In this document: positions 43,001 through 54,916 of the stretch, one piece after another | Position numbering within the stretch: position 1 is the stretch's first letter | Layout of the letters: each line of letters opens with the position of its first letter | DNA from: Dipteris shenzhenensis | Taxonomy: Eukaryota; Polypodiophyta; Polypodiopsida; Gleicheniales | Length of the DNA: 64,000 nt | NCBI GenBank assembly: GCA_047967505.1 | Contig: CM106538.1 | Reading direction: 5' to 3' (one strand) | Translations under genes and position numbers: made by a program | The notes under the pieces: model-generated | What the model was told of the DNA's origin: nothing | Seen by the model: the letters and a program-made list of their open reading frames with translations, nothing else | The model's database searches: none

Positions 43001-43953
43001 ATGAGTGCACGTGACCTAGTAACTAGGTTGGGACTAACTATATGCTTTTCTGTTGTTGCTGGGATTTCAAAGGGTAGCTAGGACTCAAGCATCACTTCTA
43101 AGCCCTAGGTTGAAATCGGTTGATGCTACCTATATGCATAAAGATGTACGTATGCAAGTGAGTTCTCATGATACAATCTAATCCTAACTAAGGAAGACTT
43201 GGGTTTCCCAAATCTTCATTTTTATCAGGGATGGCATGCGTGTTGAAGTAGTAGCACTTTAGCCAACTCCCGTTTATGGTTGTGTTGAATTGGACTCCAT
43301 CCAATGTTTCTAGTAGCATAGCTTTGATGGGATTCATTGTTTTGACTCAGTAGGTTCCTTGACCTAGAAACTTTAGTTGTCCCTTGTGTACTTTGGAATT
43401 GATTAAAGTCAATTCCATGAGGCTAGTAAGTCAATGATGCACATCAAGTTAATTGATTGAAGTTGTATAATATTTGGTGTCAACATTATGAAAAGAAGTG
43501 GGATTCCAAGATCATAAGGCATGGATATAGTTACATTTACAAAGTATACAATAACTAATTTGTGGTAGCTCAAAGTGTCCACAGGTTCATCACTCTGAGG
43601 TCACAATATGACAAAATATGAAGAGAGGAGAGGAGAAGAGTGGAGATGAGGAGAGAGGGCATAGCTAGAGAGCACACCACAAATGACTAACTATACACTA
43701 GATTTAGTTGAAAAAATAGAATATATACAAACCCATTTAGGGTTAGGGTTAGGGGATCTAACCCTTTCCTTTATAGCACTCTATAAGGTTAGTGCTCTGC
43801 ACATATGGTCACGTGATGGTGCTATGCACACATGATCACATGATGTTGAGCGTGAACTCTCAACACCTTCCCTCAAGATCAACATCATGAAGTAGGCCTT
43901 CCCTCAAGATGATGATTCTGGGGAATGAAAGAAGGACTGAGCATTACATTCTG
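43001..43953. other. Stretch between inverted repeat and copia element
   Basis: No coding family is seen. TTTAGGGTTAGGGTTAGGGG at 43734-43753 is too short to be a telomere remnant of note. CTCAACA at about 43859-43865 and the C-rich tract after it probably mark the 3' LTR end and polypurine tract of the copia element that follows. Confidence 0.4.
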
Positions 43954-44608
43954 TCACACCCCTTTAATGGGAATGTCCTTCCTTTGTGTCAAACCAAGAG
44001 CTAGTCGGTGTTTCTCGAAAACCCCTTTACCGAGTGGTTTGGTAAAGATGTCTACAACATTCTCTTTATTATCACAATGCTGTAGTGTGATGTCACCAAG
44101 TAACACTCTTTCTTTGATGAAGTGCTCTCTGACATCAATGTGCTTTGTCTTGGAGTGATATACTGGATTCTTGGCCAATGCTTGAGCTAATTGATTATCA
44201 CAGTATATTGTTGTTGGCTTTGACTCATCAAAGTAGTCTGTTTATGACTATAGTCTTCTGAGCCATATAGCCTCACATGCACCTGTAGTGAGTGCCCTAT
44301 ATTCTGGTTTAGTTGAAAACAAAGAAATAGTTGGTTGTTTGTTTGACAACCATCATTATAACACCTTGACCAAGGAAAAGTGCATATCCATGTGTCGATC
44401 TCCTAGTCTCATGATCTTCGGCATGGTCACTATCATAGTATCCATGCAACCGTGGATGACTTTCTTTGTATTCTATCCCAAACTGTCTTGTAGCTCTGAT
44501 GTATCTTAAGACTCTTTTGGCTGCATTCCAGTGAGACTGTTTTGGATTTTCCATAAACTGTGCTAGTGAGCTTACTACATAACAAATATCTGGCCGTGTG
44601 ATAGTCAA
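43954..44608 (-). pseudogene. Copia RNase H
   Basis: The N-terminal part reads TRPDICYVVSSLAQFM and HGYYDSDHAEDHETRRSTHGYALFLG (usual: SDWA), with the catalytic Asp still present. The C-terminal part reads MAKNPVYHSKTKHIDVREHFI and FTKPLGK at 44178-43954. The middle (44310-44180) is out of frame. Confidence 0.85.
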
Positions 44609-45490
44609 ATATATAAGAGATCTGATGAGTTGCCTGTAATATCTATCATTGACTGTAGGATTTTCTAGTAAGTTTCAAACTCTGTTCCATGGGAGTGGCT
44701 AGAATCTTGCAATCTGCCATATGAAATTTCTTCAAGAGACTGTTAACATACTTGAGCTAACTCATGAATGTGCTATTTGAATCTCTCCAGAATTCAATTC
44801 CAAGACAATAGTGCATATGTCCAAGATCTTTCATGTTGAACTCTGCAGATAAGTATGAGCTTTGTAGTAGAGAGTATGATCTGCATTGGATTTCATGTAT
44901 CCCAGATCAGCAAAATACTTGTCGATTCTGCTGTACCAACTTTTGGGTGTGTGCTTTAAGCCATAGAGACTTTTCTTGAGATGGCAAACCTTATTCTTTT
45001 TTCCTAGTTCAACATATCTTGCTAGTTGTTGCATGTAGACTTCCTCATCTAGATAACCATTGAGAAATGCATTCTTGACATCGAGCTGATACACATTCCA
45101 TCTGTTGAGTGTCGCTAGTGATATCAAGAACCGCATGGAATCCATCTTTGGTACTGGAGCATAAGTCTCATCATAATATTGACCATATTGCTGTGCAAAT
45201 CGTTTTGCAACTAATCTGGCTTTGTATCTTTGAATACTACCATCTAGATTGTACTTCACTTTGTATACCCATTTGTTTTCTATGGCCTTCTTTCCTGGTG
45301 GAAGGTCGCATAATTCCCAAGTATTATTCTTATACAAAGCATCCATTTCATCATGCATAGCAGTTTGCCATTCTGGCTTGTCTATTGTGTCTTCGAAGTA
45401 CACTGGCTCTTCTATAGCCATGATGGTAGTCATAAGAGCATAGTTGGTCGTTTCAACCTGAATTGCTTTGCCTCTATGAGCATATGTCAA
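44609..45490 (-). pseudogene. Copia reverse transcriptase lacking the YVDD box
   Basis: It is open from 45490 to 44831. It reads EWQTAMHDEMDAL, NKWVYKVKYNLDGSI, RYKARLVAK, ETYAPV, LDVKNAFLNGYLDEEVYM and LYGLKHTPKSWY, all conserved copia RT blocks. After HTLYYKAHTYL the frame jumps straight to EFNMKDLGHMHYCLG in another frame near 44845. The stretch that should hold the catalytic YVDD (about 30-40 residues) is deleted, so the enzyme is dead. Confidence 0.9.
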
Positions 45491-45689
45491 TCTGGTTGGT
45501 GGTCTACTTTCGCTAGTAGTAGACCATCTGAGCTACTGTGGCTCTGCTTGGGGTGTTTTTGGCAATTCTTGCTCTTCTTAATGAACCTTTTCTGTAGATG
45601 ACTGTGAAGTCTATGCTTCTATCTCCTATGTATTTGAGGTTTTCCATTCTGATTCCTCATCAAAGATTACATCTCTGGAGATAATGACC

Positions 45690-46400
45690 TTGCGGTGGGA
45701 TCATACAACTTGTATGCTTTGCTTTCTTCACTGTAGCCAACCATGATGCTGACTTTGCATCTAATTTCCTGCGATGATCATTATGTATGTGGGCATATAC
45801 TATTCAACCAAATATGCGGAGATGCCCAATGTATGGTTTATGTCCAATGAATGCTTCATAAAGAGTCATACTCTATATCGGTTCGGTAGGTTGCTGATTA
45901 AGCAAGTAGTTCACAGTGGCTATTGCTTCTACCCAATATTGATTCGGAAGATGCTTCTCGCTAAGCATTGCTCAAGCACTATCTTGCTAAATTCTTCCTT
46001 TTAGCTCTTGCAATCTGATGAGGAGTATTTGCATAAGTGAATTGTCTTCGAATGCCATGACTTTGACAAAAGTTCATGAATGTTGAAGACATGTATTCAC
46101 CTCCTCTATTTGATCTCATGACTTTGATCTTTCTACCTGTCTAGTTTTCTACATGGCTTTGAATTCTTGAGATCTAGAAAACACTTTAGATTTCTCTTTC
46201 AGAAAGTAGACCCAACAATATCTGCTGTAGTCGTCGATGAAAGTGAAGTAGTAAAGTGAACCATTGATGTTGCAGGTCTCGACATAACCCCATACATCTG
46301 TATGTATCAAATAAATAATACCTCATGCACGAGAGGTACTTCTGCCAAAATTGGTTCACTTTTGTTTGCCAAAGCAGCATGCTTCACAAACTTTTGAAAG
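45690..46400 (-). pseudogene. Copia integrase remnant
   Basis: Minus-strand pieces in several frames: YFTFIDDYSRYCWVYFLKEKS (first 20 residues of a usual D-containing block) near 46260-46200, then a Glu-region and NQYWVEAIATVNYLLN near 45960-45900, then LYEAFIGHKPYIGHLRIFG near 45870-45800. Frameshifts and stops lie between all of them. Confidence 0.8.
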
Positions 46401-47137
46401 AAACTGTAGCTTTGGAATCCCTATTGCTATATTCTGATTCTTGAGATCTAACAAAAGTACTTGAAATTGACATGATCATATCTCTTGTGCCATTTTGCAG
46501 ATAGTGGCATCTGTTGCAGTTGAGCTAACATGGCATGCGTGTTTGGTATTGTAGCTAGCATTCTATATAAGCGTCCTTACTTGAAACCTTTCGCTACTAA
46601 GCTGAGATCTTCTAGATTTATCTCCGATATTGCATTCATCTCTGTTGAAGATGACTCAATAGTTGTGTTCCCTCATTTGACCTACTGATAAGAGGTACTT
46701 GCTGAGCTTCGAAACATAGAGTATATCTTTCACCAATACTTTCATACCAATGAAATTGTTCATAGGGTAACACCTGTCCCTTGAACTAGATTCAATGTGT
46801 TATCTACTATGTAGATGACATTTTTTTGTCCTTCTAATGGTTTCATCTCTGCGAACCATTCCTGATGATTTGTCATGTGATATGATGCACCGCTGTCAAT
46901 GTACCAAGGATCCTACTCTGCTTGATCGACTTGATAGCTAAAATCCTCTTTTGGATTAAAATAAGTGTCTAGGTACATTGTATCAGTCTATTGCATTTCC
47001 TCACTTGCAAGAAGCATATTCCCATGTTCATTTGGAAAATGACTATCACTAGATAGTCCACCACGATGATTTCCTCTGCCGTGGAAATTCCCTTGATTAC
47101 TACTGGATTGACTACCTTGGTTGTACTGCTTCTTGCA

Positions 47138-47179
47138 GCAATCTCTTTCATAGTGTCCAAACTTGTGATAGTAGTTGCA
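47138..47179 (-). pseudogene. Broken CCHC zinc knuckle of the copia Gag
   Basis: It reads CNYYHKFGHYERDC. The second Cys of CX2CX4HX4C is Tyr, a TGT/TGC to TAT-type change (G to A), so zinc binding is lost. Confidence 0.8.
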
Positions 47180-47510
47180 TTGAATGTTTGATTCCCTCGT
47201 CCTTGGAATCTTTCTTGGTTGGAATGATTTCCTCTTTGTGGATTCTGATGTTGCTGAGGATGATGCTGATGTTGATGCTGATTCTGACTTTGCTAATGAT
47301 GACCACTTCTCTAGAATGATCTACCTCTACCTCTGCCTCTGCCTCTACTTCTGTCTAAAGCTATGAATGCTTGATCATTAGAATGACCTTTTCATGCTTG
47401 AATAGTTTGAGTCCTGAGTTCTTCACCAAGCAGGATTGACTAGAGCTCTTCCAATGTTGGAATTTGCCTTTGGATGGCAATAATCTAGACTAGATTCATG
47501 TATCCCTCTC

Positions 47511-48032
47511 CTAGTCCATGCAAGGTGCTTTTATCCAGAGTACATAAGCATGACCGATTTCACTGCTATTGCGAAAACTCTGGTTGATTTGGTTTCTCAG
47601 TGTGAGAATCCTAGAAGTGTTCTTAGACTCGAAGAGAGCCATGAACATATCCCATGCTTTTTTCGATGTCTTGAATGTGTTGAGATGTACTAGCATGACG
47701 TCTTGCACATTTTGCTTAATCAAATAATAAGCATACTTGTCTTTCTTATCCCATTTTGTTGTGCTCCAGGCAATGGAAGGATCTGCTATAGGTGTGAAAA
47801 TTGTCTGTGTAGCTATAGATCCCATTGTAGATCCCGCTATTGGTGCTGTAACAATAGGTGGAGTAGAGCTACTGGTGGCTGGATCGTCCAATGGTCTAGG
47901 TGTAGACCCATCGACATACTCCCATTTGTCTTGAAGTACAAGAATGGTTTCCATTCGATATTTCCATGTGCCATAGTTGGAATCGTCTAGCTTAGTAGAT
48001 GCCTCCAGATTGAGGTTGCTAGTTGTAGACAT
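47511..48032 (-). CDS. Copia Gag N-terminal domain, open frame
   Basis: It starts MSTTSNLNLEASTKLDDSNY and reads NYGTWKYRMETIL, the DUF4219 signature, then WDKKDKYAYYLIKQ, KKAWDMFMALFESKN and LRNQINQSF (UBN2). The frame ends at 47511 and should continue through the region with the knuckle at 47138. Ser/Thr/Pro repeats fill residues 48-88. Confidence 0.85.
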   Translation of the reverse strand: MSTTSNLNLEASTKLDDSNYGTWKYRMETILVLQDKWEYVDGSTPRPLDDPATSSSTPPIVTAPIAGSTMGSIATQTIFTPIADPSIAWSTTKWDKKDKYAYYLIKQNVQDVMLVHLNTFKTSKKAWDMFMALFESKNTSRILTLRNQINQSFRNSSEIGHAYVLWIKAPCMD

Positions 48033-48518
48033 GGTGCAAGAAATGTACTCAAAATATCGTGAAAATCTCTGAATGAATCAATTGCAAAACACTGACTCTG
48101 CCAAGTGAAATATGAGCTGTCGGTGAAGATAGAACTATAATAGATAAAATCCGATTTATATTACAAGGCTTGTGGCAAATGATGTCGAGAATAGCCAAGA
48201 GGCTTTACTAGGCTGAAATGATGTGCACAATGCCATGAGATAGCCAAATAGGCTTAAAAATGATGGCATGTGTGTGTGAAATCAAATCATGTGCTATCTA
48301 CCCACTTAATAATAAGACAATGCCTTTGAACACTGTGAGATCTGCTCACTGAACTGATGAACGTCAAGTTTTAGGTAATGTGATGATGTGAAACCATATG
48401 TGAGCGTATGGATTGACTCCAAATACTAGGTACTAGTCAGGAATTTTGCGCATGGCTTAGATTGGCAACTTGGGGGTTCCCGCGTAGTTACACGAGAGTG
48501 GAGCATTGATATCTAACA
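48033..48518 (-). repeat. Truncated LTR and junction between two copia elements
   Basis: Its last 45 bp (48474-48518, ending GATATCTAACA) match the end of the LTR at 49571-50295. The rest does not, so only the tip of this LTR is safely placed. A C-rich tract at 48519-48527 is the polypurine tract of the element to the right. Confidence 0.6.
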
Positions 48519-48549
48519 CCCCCCCCTCAATGTCCACCTGCAAGTGAAC

Positions 48550-49194
48550 TTACTTTTTTGGCCCAATGCCAAGTCGATGAAGATGCCTCTCCAGCAAGTC
48601 TCTTCCAAGAGCCTTCATGAAGATGTCCACAGCATTCTCTGTAGTCGGGCAGTACACCAAGTCGACCTCTCCATCCATGATGAGCTCGCGTATAAAGTGA
48701 TATTGAATCTCAATGTGTTTTGTGCGAGCGTGGAACACAGGGTTCTTTGCAATCACCATGCAACTCTGATTGTCACATGATAACTGCGTAGGCTTGTTCT
48801 TCACTGCACTCATGTCCCCTAAAATCATCCTCAACCATACTGCCTGGTAAGAAGCAAAGCATGGTGATTTGTACTTAGCCTTGGTAGAAGCAAGAGCAAC
48901 TGTGGGTTGCTTCTTGTTGACCCATGACACAGCTCTAGATCCAAGTGAGAAACAGTAACCTGTCATTGATCTCCTGCTGTCCACATCTCCTGCCCAATCC
49001 GAGTCACAGAATCTAGTCAAGATGTTGCTCTTGATATAGGTGATGCCATAATCAAGTGTGCCTTTGATGTATTTCAGCACCCGCATCCCTGCCCTCCAAT
49101 GGTTCTCCCGGGGCTTATTGGAAAACCTGCTTAGTACACCAGCCGCAAAGCTGATGTCCGGCCATGCATGATGGAGTTTATGGTTTTGAAACAT
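48550..49194 (-). CDS. Copia RNase H, open frame
   Basis: It reads FAAGVLSRFSNKPRENHW, FCDSDWAGDVDSRRSMTGYC, VNKKQPTVALASTKAKYKS (usual ASTEAEY; the catalytic Glu is Lys here) and HARTKHIEIQYHFIREL. The Glu-to-Lys change is G-to-A and should kill RNase H. Its start is at the deletion junction with gag. Confidence 0.88.
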   Translation of the reverse strand: MFQNHKLHHAWPDISFAAGVLSRFSNKPRENHWRAGMRVLKYIKGTLDYGITYIKSNILTRFCDSDWAGDVDSRRSMTGYCFSLGSRAVSWVNKKQPTVALASTKAKYKSPCFASYQAVWLRMILGDMSAVKNKPTQLSCDNQSCMVIAKNPVFHARTKHIEIQYHFIRELIMDGEVDLVYCPTTENAVDIFMKALGRDLLERHLHRLGIGPKK

Positions 49195-49448
49195 GGGCCA
49201 ACTTCCCTAGGCAGCTAAAGCCAAAACGAATCACTTACACTGCAGACAATAGAACACAGTGCATCTGCATTTCTTCTTGTCCATGCGAGAATCTCATCTG
49301 TAGTTGGTACTATCTGTTGTGCTACATTGGCTGGATTCAGTCTCGGAACCGGCTTCAAGTCCACCCCAGTAGCAGTATCCCAAAGCTCGTATGTGCTTAG
49401 GATGGTCTTCATTTTGAACTTCCAAAGTGGATAGTTAGTGCCGTCCAA
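49195..49448 (-). pseudogene. Copia Gag N-terminus, cut by deletion
   Basis: MDGTNYPLWKFKMKTIL is the usual Gag start. It runs 77 codons and ends at the junction to RNase H at about 49200. Confidence 0.82.
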
Positions 49449-49556
49449 CGTTTCGCTTTCGCCGAACGGTGGGATTCACAGTCTTGCGGGTTGGGCCATC
49501 TCTCACAATCTACTCGCAAACAAAAACACACTACCAAATCTTCTTGCTAGAGTCCA

Positions 49557-49569
49557 GTCTCTGATACCA
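49557..49569 (-). promoter_or_regulatory. Primer binding site, Met tRNA type
   Basis: The minus strand reads TGGTATCAGAGAC, one base from the LTR. Confidence 0.85.
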
Positions 49570-49570
49570 A

Positions 49571-50295
49571 TGTAAGAAAACAATACAACGTCTATGCTCA
49601 ATAGATAACAGGATCTCGTACACAAGAGATAGTATGGAGAATCAAAAATTTGATTACTGTAAAATTGATACAATAGATGGCACTGCCTCCCAACCGTGCG
49701 CTCCTGTGAGAGAAGCTTCGATGGCGTGCTGGAAATAGTAGAGGATGGAGGTTGGATGCTAAGGAATCAGGGTTGCTGTAGCCAGTGATGAAATGGGCTT
49801 CACGGGCTTGCTCTTATATAGCCACCACTAGTAGTCGGTTAGACCCAATTGAGTGACCGAGCCAGTCTGCCCAAAACGACCAACTAGGGGTCGGTCCCAA
49901 AATAGGCACCGACCAGACGAGAGAACTGGTGCACAAAATAGAGCAACTAACCTATGGTCTTTGTTTGGTCCAAAGCCATCCAGGATCATCTGAGGCTCGA
50001 AACGGTGGGCCCCATAACCCGAGAGTGGACTTGCCTCGGGAAATGCTCCATCTACCCTCAATGCGGTCAGTCATGGGATACCTTCCCGCACTTGCATGTA
50101 GCCTAGTTGGCAGTGTGCCAACTCTATCTAAAGCCGTCCAGCCATCAAGCCACACATGGCCCCCATCTAGTGTCCAAACCAGGACCTACCGGATAACCGA
50201 GCTACTCAAATGCCTTCTCCTCATATGGGGGGCTTACAAGTAGAGTTAGCTAGTTCCCGCATAGTTATAGAAGAGTGGAGCATTGATATCTAACA
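49571..50295 (-). repeat. 5' LTR of the deleted copia element
   Basis: It begins TGTAAGAAAAC and ends GATATCTAACA on the plus strand (minus strand starts TGTTAGATATC). Its end matches 48474-48518. It borders the gypsy pol remnant directly. Confidence 0.8.
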
Positions 50296-52560
50296 AATAT
50301 ATGGACATGAGGGGAGTAGATCTAGCTCTTTGTGTTCACCGTATTAACTTAAAGAAAGATGCCAAGCCCGTAATTTGGTAGTGCTATCAGATGAACCCAA
50401 ATTATGCAAAGAAGGTGAAGGAGGAGATAGATAAACTGTTGAGGGTGGAATTCATTTATTCGATAGATAAAACAACTTGGATATCACGAATTGTCATTGT
50501 GCCAGAGAAAACTAGAAAACTCTAGATTTGTGTGGATAACAGGAAGCTGAATGTAGCAATGATCAGGATCCATTTCCTTTTCCTTTCTGTGACACACTGC
50601 TAGATGCAGTGTTGGGGCATGAAATGTACAGTTGGACAGCTTTAACGAGTACAATCAGTACAGATGGCTGAGGAAGATAAGGATAAAATAGCATTTGTCA
50701 CAGAATGGGGAGTTTATGCTAGCAATGTCATGACCTTTGGATTGAATAACGCACCACCAACATTTCAGTCTAGATATAGAAGGTCTTTGAACCATACCTG
50801 ACCACATTCATGTAAGTGTTCTTGGATTACTTTAGTGTGTTGAGAAGTAAAATTGAGCATCTGGACTAGCTGCAATTGTTCTTTGAGAAGTGCCGAAGTA
50901 CAAGGTTGAGGTTGAAGCCTAGTAAAGTGTACATTTGTAATAAAGAGAGGAGTTTTACTAGTAGGTAACATCATTTCAAAAGAATGTATGGCAATTGATC
51001 CCCGGAAAGTGGAATCCATCCAGAAAGCCATGGTCCCTTGGAATGTTAAGGAGTTATAGAGGTTTGTAGGTCAGATGAAATGGCATAACTAGTTTCTATG
51101 ATATTTGTCATATGTCTTCCAGCCTCTCACCAAGTTGACGAAGAATGATGCTCCATTCAATTGGGGGCAGGAACAAGAGAATGCATTTTGACTATTGAAG
51201 AAGATCCTAGTAGTTTCCCCGGTACTACAATTGCTAGCTTGGATTTTGGACTTCCATGTATTTGTGGGTGCATCGGATATTGCTATCGGCGCAATGTTGA
51301 TGTAGAAATGACGCAAAGGTTGGTATCATGTAGTGTATTACACAAGTCAGACACTCACCAGTGCGGAAAGGAACTATTTACTCATAGAGAGAGAAGGCCT
51401 TGGAATGATTTACTCTTTGGGGAAATTCCATCATTACTTATTGGAAAACAAGATTGTATTCCATGTAGATCATCAGGCATCGATGTACTTGGTAAATAAA
51501 GTAAAACCAATTGAGAGATTGGCATGATGGATCCTTCTCTTGCAAGAATTTGACAACATGTTAGTGCATACACCAGGAAGCCAACACTTGGTGGCAGATT
51601 ACCTAAGTAGGTTGGAATTGGGAGAAGTATCTTTGGAAGGCATTTTGGATGATTTACCGGATGCACATTTGTTTGCAGTAGAACCTATTCAGGGGATGTA
51701 CTGGTATGATAACATGATACAGTTTCTGACAAATAGGGATTTCTCGAAAGAAATGTCCCTGAATTAGAGGAAGAGGATGGCATTAAAAGTCAACCGTTTG
51801 TAATAATTGTCAGTATTGTATATCGATGAGGAGTGGGTCAAGTATCGATGAAGTGTTCAGAAACATGCATTGGATGCAATGCTAATAGAGGCACATCAGG
51901 GGGTATCCGGTGTTCGTGTCACAAGAGATAGTATAGCAAAGAAGGTCTTCCAAGCAGGTTTGCGGTGGCTAACAGTTATCAAAGATGCACATGAATTCGC
52001 AAAGCAGTGTTGGTGTTGCCAAAAGTACAGTCATCCAATGAACGTAGATAGGATTCCTTTGAACCCAATTCTTCCATTGGAACCTTTTAAAAGTGGGGCT
52101 TGGATATTATGGGACCATTTAAACCAGTAGACCAGTATGGGACCGTTAAAACTGACAGCCCAATATATGAGAAACAAATACGTGGTGATGGCCACATACT
52201 ACTCGACCAAATGGGTGGAAGCATAGGCACTCTAGGAAAACACTGTAGCTAGTACATCAAAGATTATATACAAGAACATCATCACTAGATTCGGTTGCCG
52301 AAAACCAATTGAATTAGTATCAGATCAAGGAACTCATTTTTAGAATGCCATAGTAAAACAACTGACAGAGATATACATGGTAGTGTATAAAATGGCCATG
52401 ATGTATCATCCACAAGAAAATGGAGATGCAGAGAGTAGCAACAAGACTGTGAAGCAGATCTTGAAGATGACCATATTTGCCAAGCTGACTCTGATTCCCA
52501 AACTCAATCAAAAAGCATGGGGAAGATAAAGTTGTCTTTTGGAACATCTCGGACATTGCG
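50296..52560 (+). pseudogene. Ty3/gypsy pol remnant: RT, RNase H, integrase
   Basis: RT pieces: MNPNYAKKVKEEIDKLL, ICVDNRKLN and VMTFGLNNAPPTFQ (50390-50770), but no legible catalytic YxDD. RNase H: VYYTSQTLTSAERNYLLIERE, VDHQASMYLVNKVKPIERLA and HTPGSQHLVADYLSR (51325-51615). Integrase: zinc finger with CWCCQKY (52010), AYTYSTKWVEA-like core, ELVSDQGTHF and YHPQENGDAESSNKTVKQIL (52310-52460). Most stops are TAG at Gln sites or TGA at an Arg site. The arrangement resembles Athila/Tat-type pol. It has no chromodomain. Confidence 0.85.
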
Positions 52561-52573
52561 CTCTAAGGCCTAG

Positions 52574-54916
52574 AAGATGGAAGAGCTCGAGGAGTAAGTG
52601 GAGGAGTCGGACATGAAGCGAGCCAAAAGAGTAAGCTAGTATGCCATCACCGAGTCATGTCCATTTGTAGATTTCAAGTTTTATTTGGATGACAACATAT
52701 TAGAGAACCTAGTCTAGTTAAAGAAGATGGATCTGGAGGGCTACCACAACTACCATTAGTGGAAGTGGAAAATCAATATATAGGGTGACGAGAAATTTGT
52801 TGCTCATTTACAAGAGTCTAGGGGACATGTAGCACCAGGTGTCTAGGTGACAAAGCAAGTTATTTCTCAAGTATTCAATTTACCGTGGTATCCAAATGCA
52901 CCTACAAGGTCGGAAATGAAATGTACTTCACAACATATGGTTGCAGAGTTCAGAATGCCTCAAACAACTAGACTTTATTACATGATTAAAATTTGTAGAA
53001 CCACAGTAAGATAGAAATAACTCTTATGGTTTCTGGAGCAAATAATGTTTCTTACTAAGTACAACTACATGTCAGAATCAAATTACTCATTATTTCAGCA
53101 GAGAGTGGATGCAAGTATAATTGCAATAGAATTGTGTATGCAATAATAAGGGGGGAAGTCCTTGGTAAGGAAAAAATAAGAAATGTGACACAATCAACTA
53201 TTAAACAAACATTGGTAGGGCTTTTTGAATATGCAGATACAGTCACACAGATAAAAAGACCTTTGAAAGGAAGGGATGATGCAACTAGCCCAAATATAGT
53301 GCCACTGACAAAAGAAGAAAGGGCACCCATGAAAGAAACCGAGTATATAGATCAAGACTTATAGCAGTCATATAAGAGAGTTAAAATTGTTGAAGATGTT
53401 CTGCCATCTCCACCCCACACTACTAACCCCACCAGAAAGTTGATGAAGCTAAGATCCAAATAGTGAGTTATCAAATTAGAGACCAAGGAAGACAAGGGGA
53501 TGGAAATCCTAGAATCACTAACCACAAAGAAGGAGGCATTGCTTTTAGAGCAAGATAATGAGAAGGAGAACACAAATCCAATTAAAGAGAAGCCTATGGG
53601 AATAGTGGGAAAAGATTAGACAATAAAGTGCCAAGATTTCATTTTAATTCCTTCATCAGATAAAGAGGAGTGCAACAGTAGAAAATACCAATTTTGAATC
53701 TTCCCAATACAATTTTTTAACACATCCTTCAGGATCAGGAGTAACAAGAGATATTTATGAGGAGTAGGTGTATTTGGCAATAAGCCACATGGTTTTTTCA
53801 ATTAGTAGTTTAACTACATATCAACAGCAGCAAAGGCTAAAATATCACTATGAACAGATGTTGCTAGAAGCATTAGAAATGAAACAACAGATGCACAAAA
53901 CTTCAGGGAGGGTCATGAGAGGCAAGTAAAACAACTCATAGATAAGAAAATAGTGTGGACTTAGGAGAAGAATCAACTGCTACAACAATAGAAGGAAGCC
54001 CCGGAGAGAGAAGCAGCTAGCATGATAATTGTGGGAGAACTACAACAGTAGAATGCACAGATCATGGAGAAGATAAAAAAGTTTTAGAGCTTGTTGGTTG
54101 TTGCAAAAAAATAGTATGGTTGAGGATGTCTAGAAGTGGTTAGTAGATGTCAGAAGCACTTTGACTAAACAATTGAATGTTTTGATGGAGGGCAATTCAA
54201 AGATGTCTACTGATGAGAACACAATCTTGTAGTCTAGGGTGAATGCACATATAGAAGTAGAAACTCAGATTAAGGTGATGAATGATGAGGATACACTTGA
54301 AATAGAGGGTATGTTTATGAGAAGTAAGAGTGTGGAGGAATTGCACAAAACTCTATATGATATTATGACCAAGATGTGGCTAAACATGAAGGGGAAACTG
54401 TTGGTTGCACTTGAACAACCCTTTGGAGAGCACACCAAGATTATAGAGTCAATTTAGGTAACTATATTGCAGGAGCAGTTGGAGGTCTTGCAGAAGGAAT
54501 TATATGAAGAGAAGAAATCCAAGAAGATTATATTGGTAGCCTCTATGTGTGAGCTTGAAGAGTCCTAATTTATGAAAGAAGAGTTTAGAACATCTAAATA
54601 GCAAGAGGTAATTAGTGCCCCAGCTGCTAAAGTGGGAGCAAAAATAGAGAATGCAGATGGAAAAGATGAGGAAGGAGATGCACAGACTGCGCTCACAGTG
54701 CATACACAGTTTAATGATGAGCAGGAAGATTGTGATTTGCTGTCATTTGCAGCCCCGACAATCTCAAAGTTAGTGGGTAGAATTTGTGATATGTCACGAA
54801 AAAAGGAAACACGTAGGTCAAGTGGTATCACCAGGAAGGCTGGAAAGATAGGAAGATGCTGGGCTAGTTCCTTTGCAAAAAGAGTTGGAAAAATCAGCAC
54901 AGCAGACATATGTTGA
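52574..54916 (+). pseudogene. Extra 3' ORF of the gypsy element, coiled-coil rich, TAG/TAA-interrupted
   Basis: From 52574 to about 53150 a single frame reads KMEELEE, ITESCPFVDFKFYLDDN, VFNLPWYPNAPTRSEMK and FRMPQTTRLYYMIKICR. It has eight TAG/TAA stops before the final TAATAA pair and no TGA. Later frames are open at 53134-53361 (RGEVLGKEKIRN) and 54239-54916 (VETQIKVMNDEDTLEIEG, with TAG/TAA at 54455, 54566 and 54598). Gln, Glu and Lys dominate. No family is recognised. Position after pol suggests an additional ORF as in some Tat/Athila elements, or a separate gene. Confidence 0.55.

Larger units (their letters stand above)
43954..48032 (-). mobile_element. Ty1/copia element, minus strand, decayed
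   Basis: The order on the minus strand is gag (48032-47511), zinc knuckle (47179-47138), protease remnant (about 46900-46850), integrase (46390-45690), RT (45490-44640) and RNase H (44610-43954). The LTRs are not clearly paired. A primer site is not found to the right of gag, where sequence of the next element joins. Confidence 0.85.
48519..50295 (-). mobile_element. Ty1/copia element deleted from gag to RT end
   Basis: It has a 725-bp 5' LTR (49571-50295), a primer site at 49557-49569, a Gag N-terminus (49448-49215) and RNase H (49194-48550), and nothing between them. It is therefore a deletion derivative of a full copia element. Confidence 0.85.

Noticed and set aside
43734-43753. Interstitial telomere repeat
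   Set aside because: Only three units of TTTAGGG/TTAGGG type, too few to differ from chance.
50296-52560. Endogenous plant pararetrovirus instead of a gypsy element
   Set aside because: RNase H is followed by an integrase zinc finger and core, which pararetroviruses lack.
36797-53150. Alternative genetic code with TAA/TAG read as Gln
   Set aside because: The intact acetate kinase and hAT genes use CAA/CAG for Gln and the standard code, and acetate kinase ends at TGA. The decayed ORFs also contain TGA and many normal Gln codons. Methylcytosine decay explains the pattern more simply.
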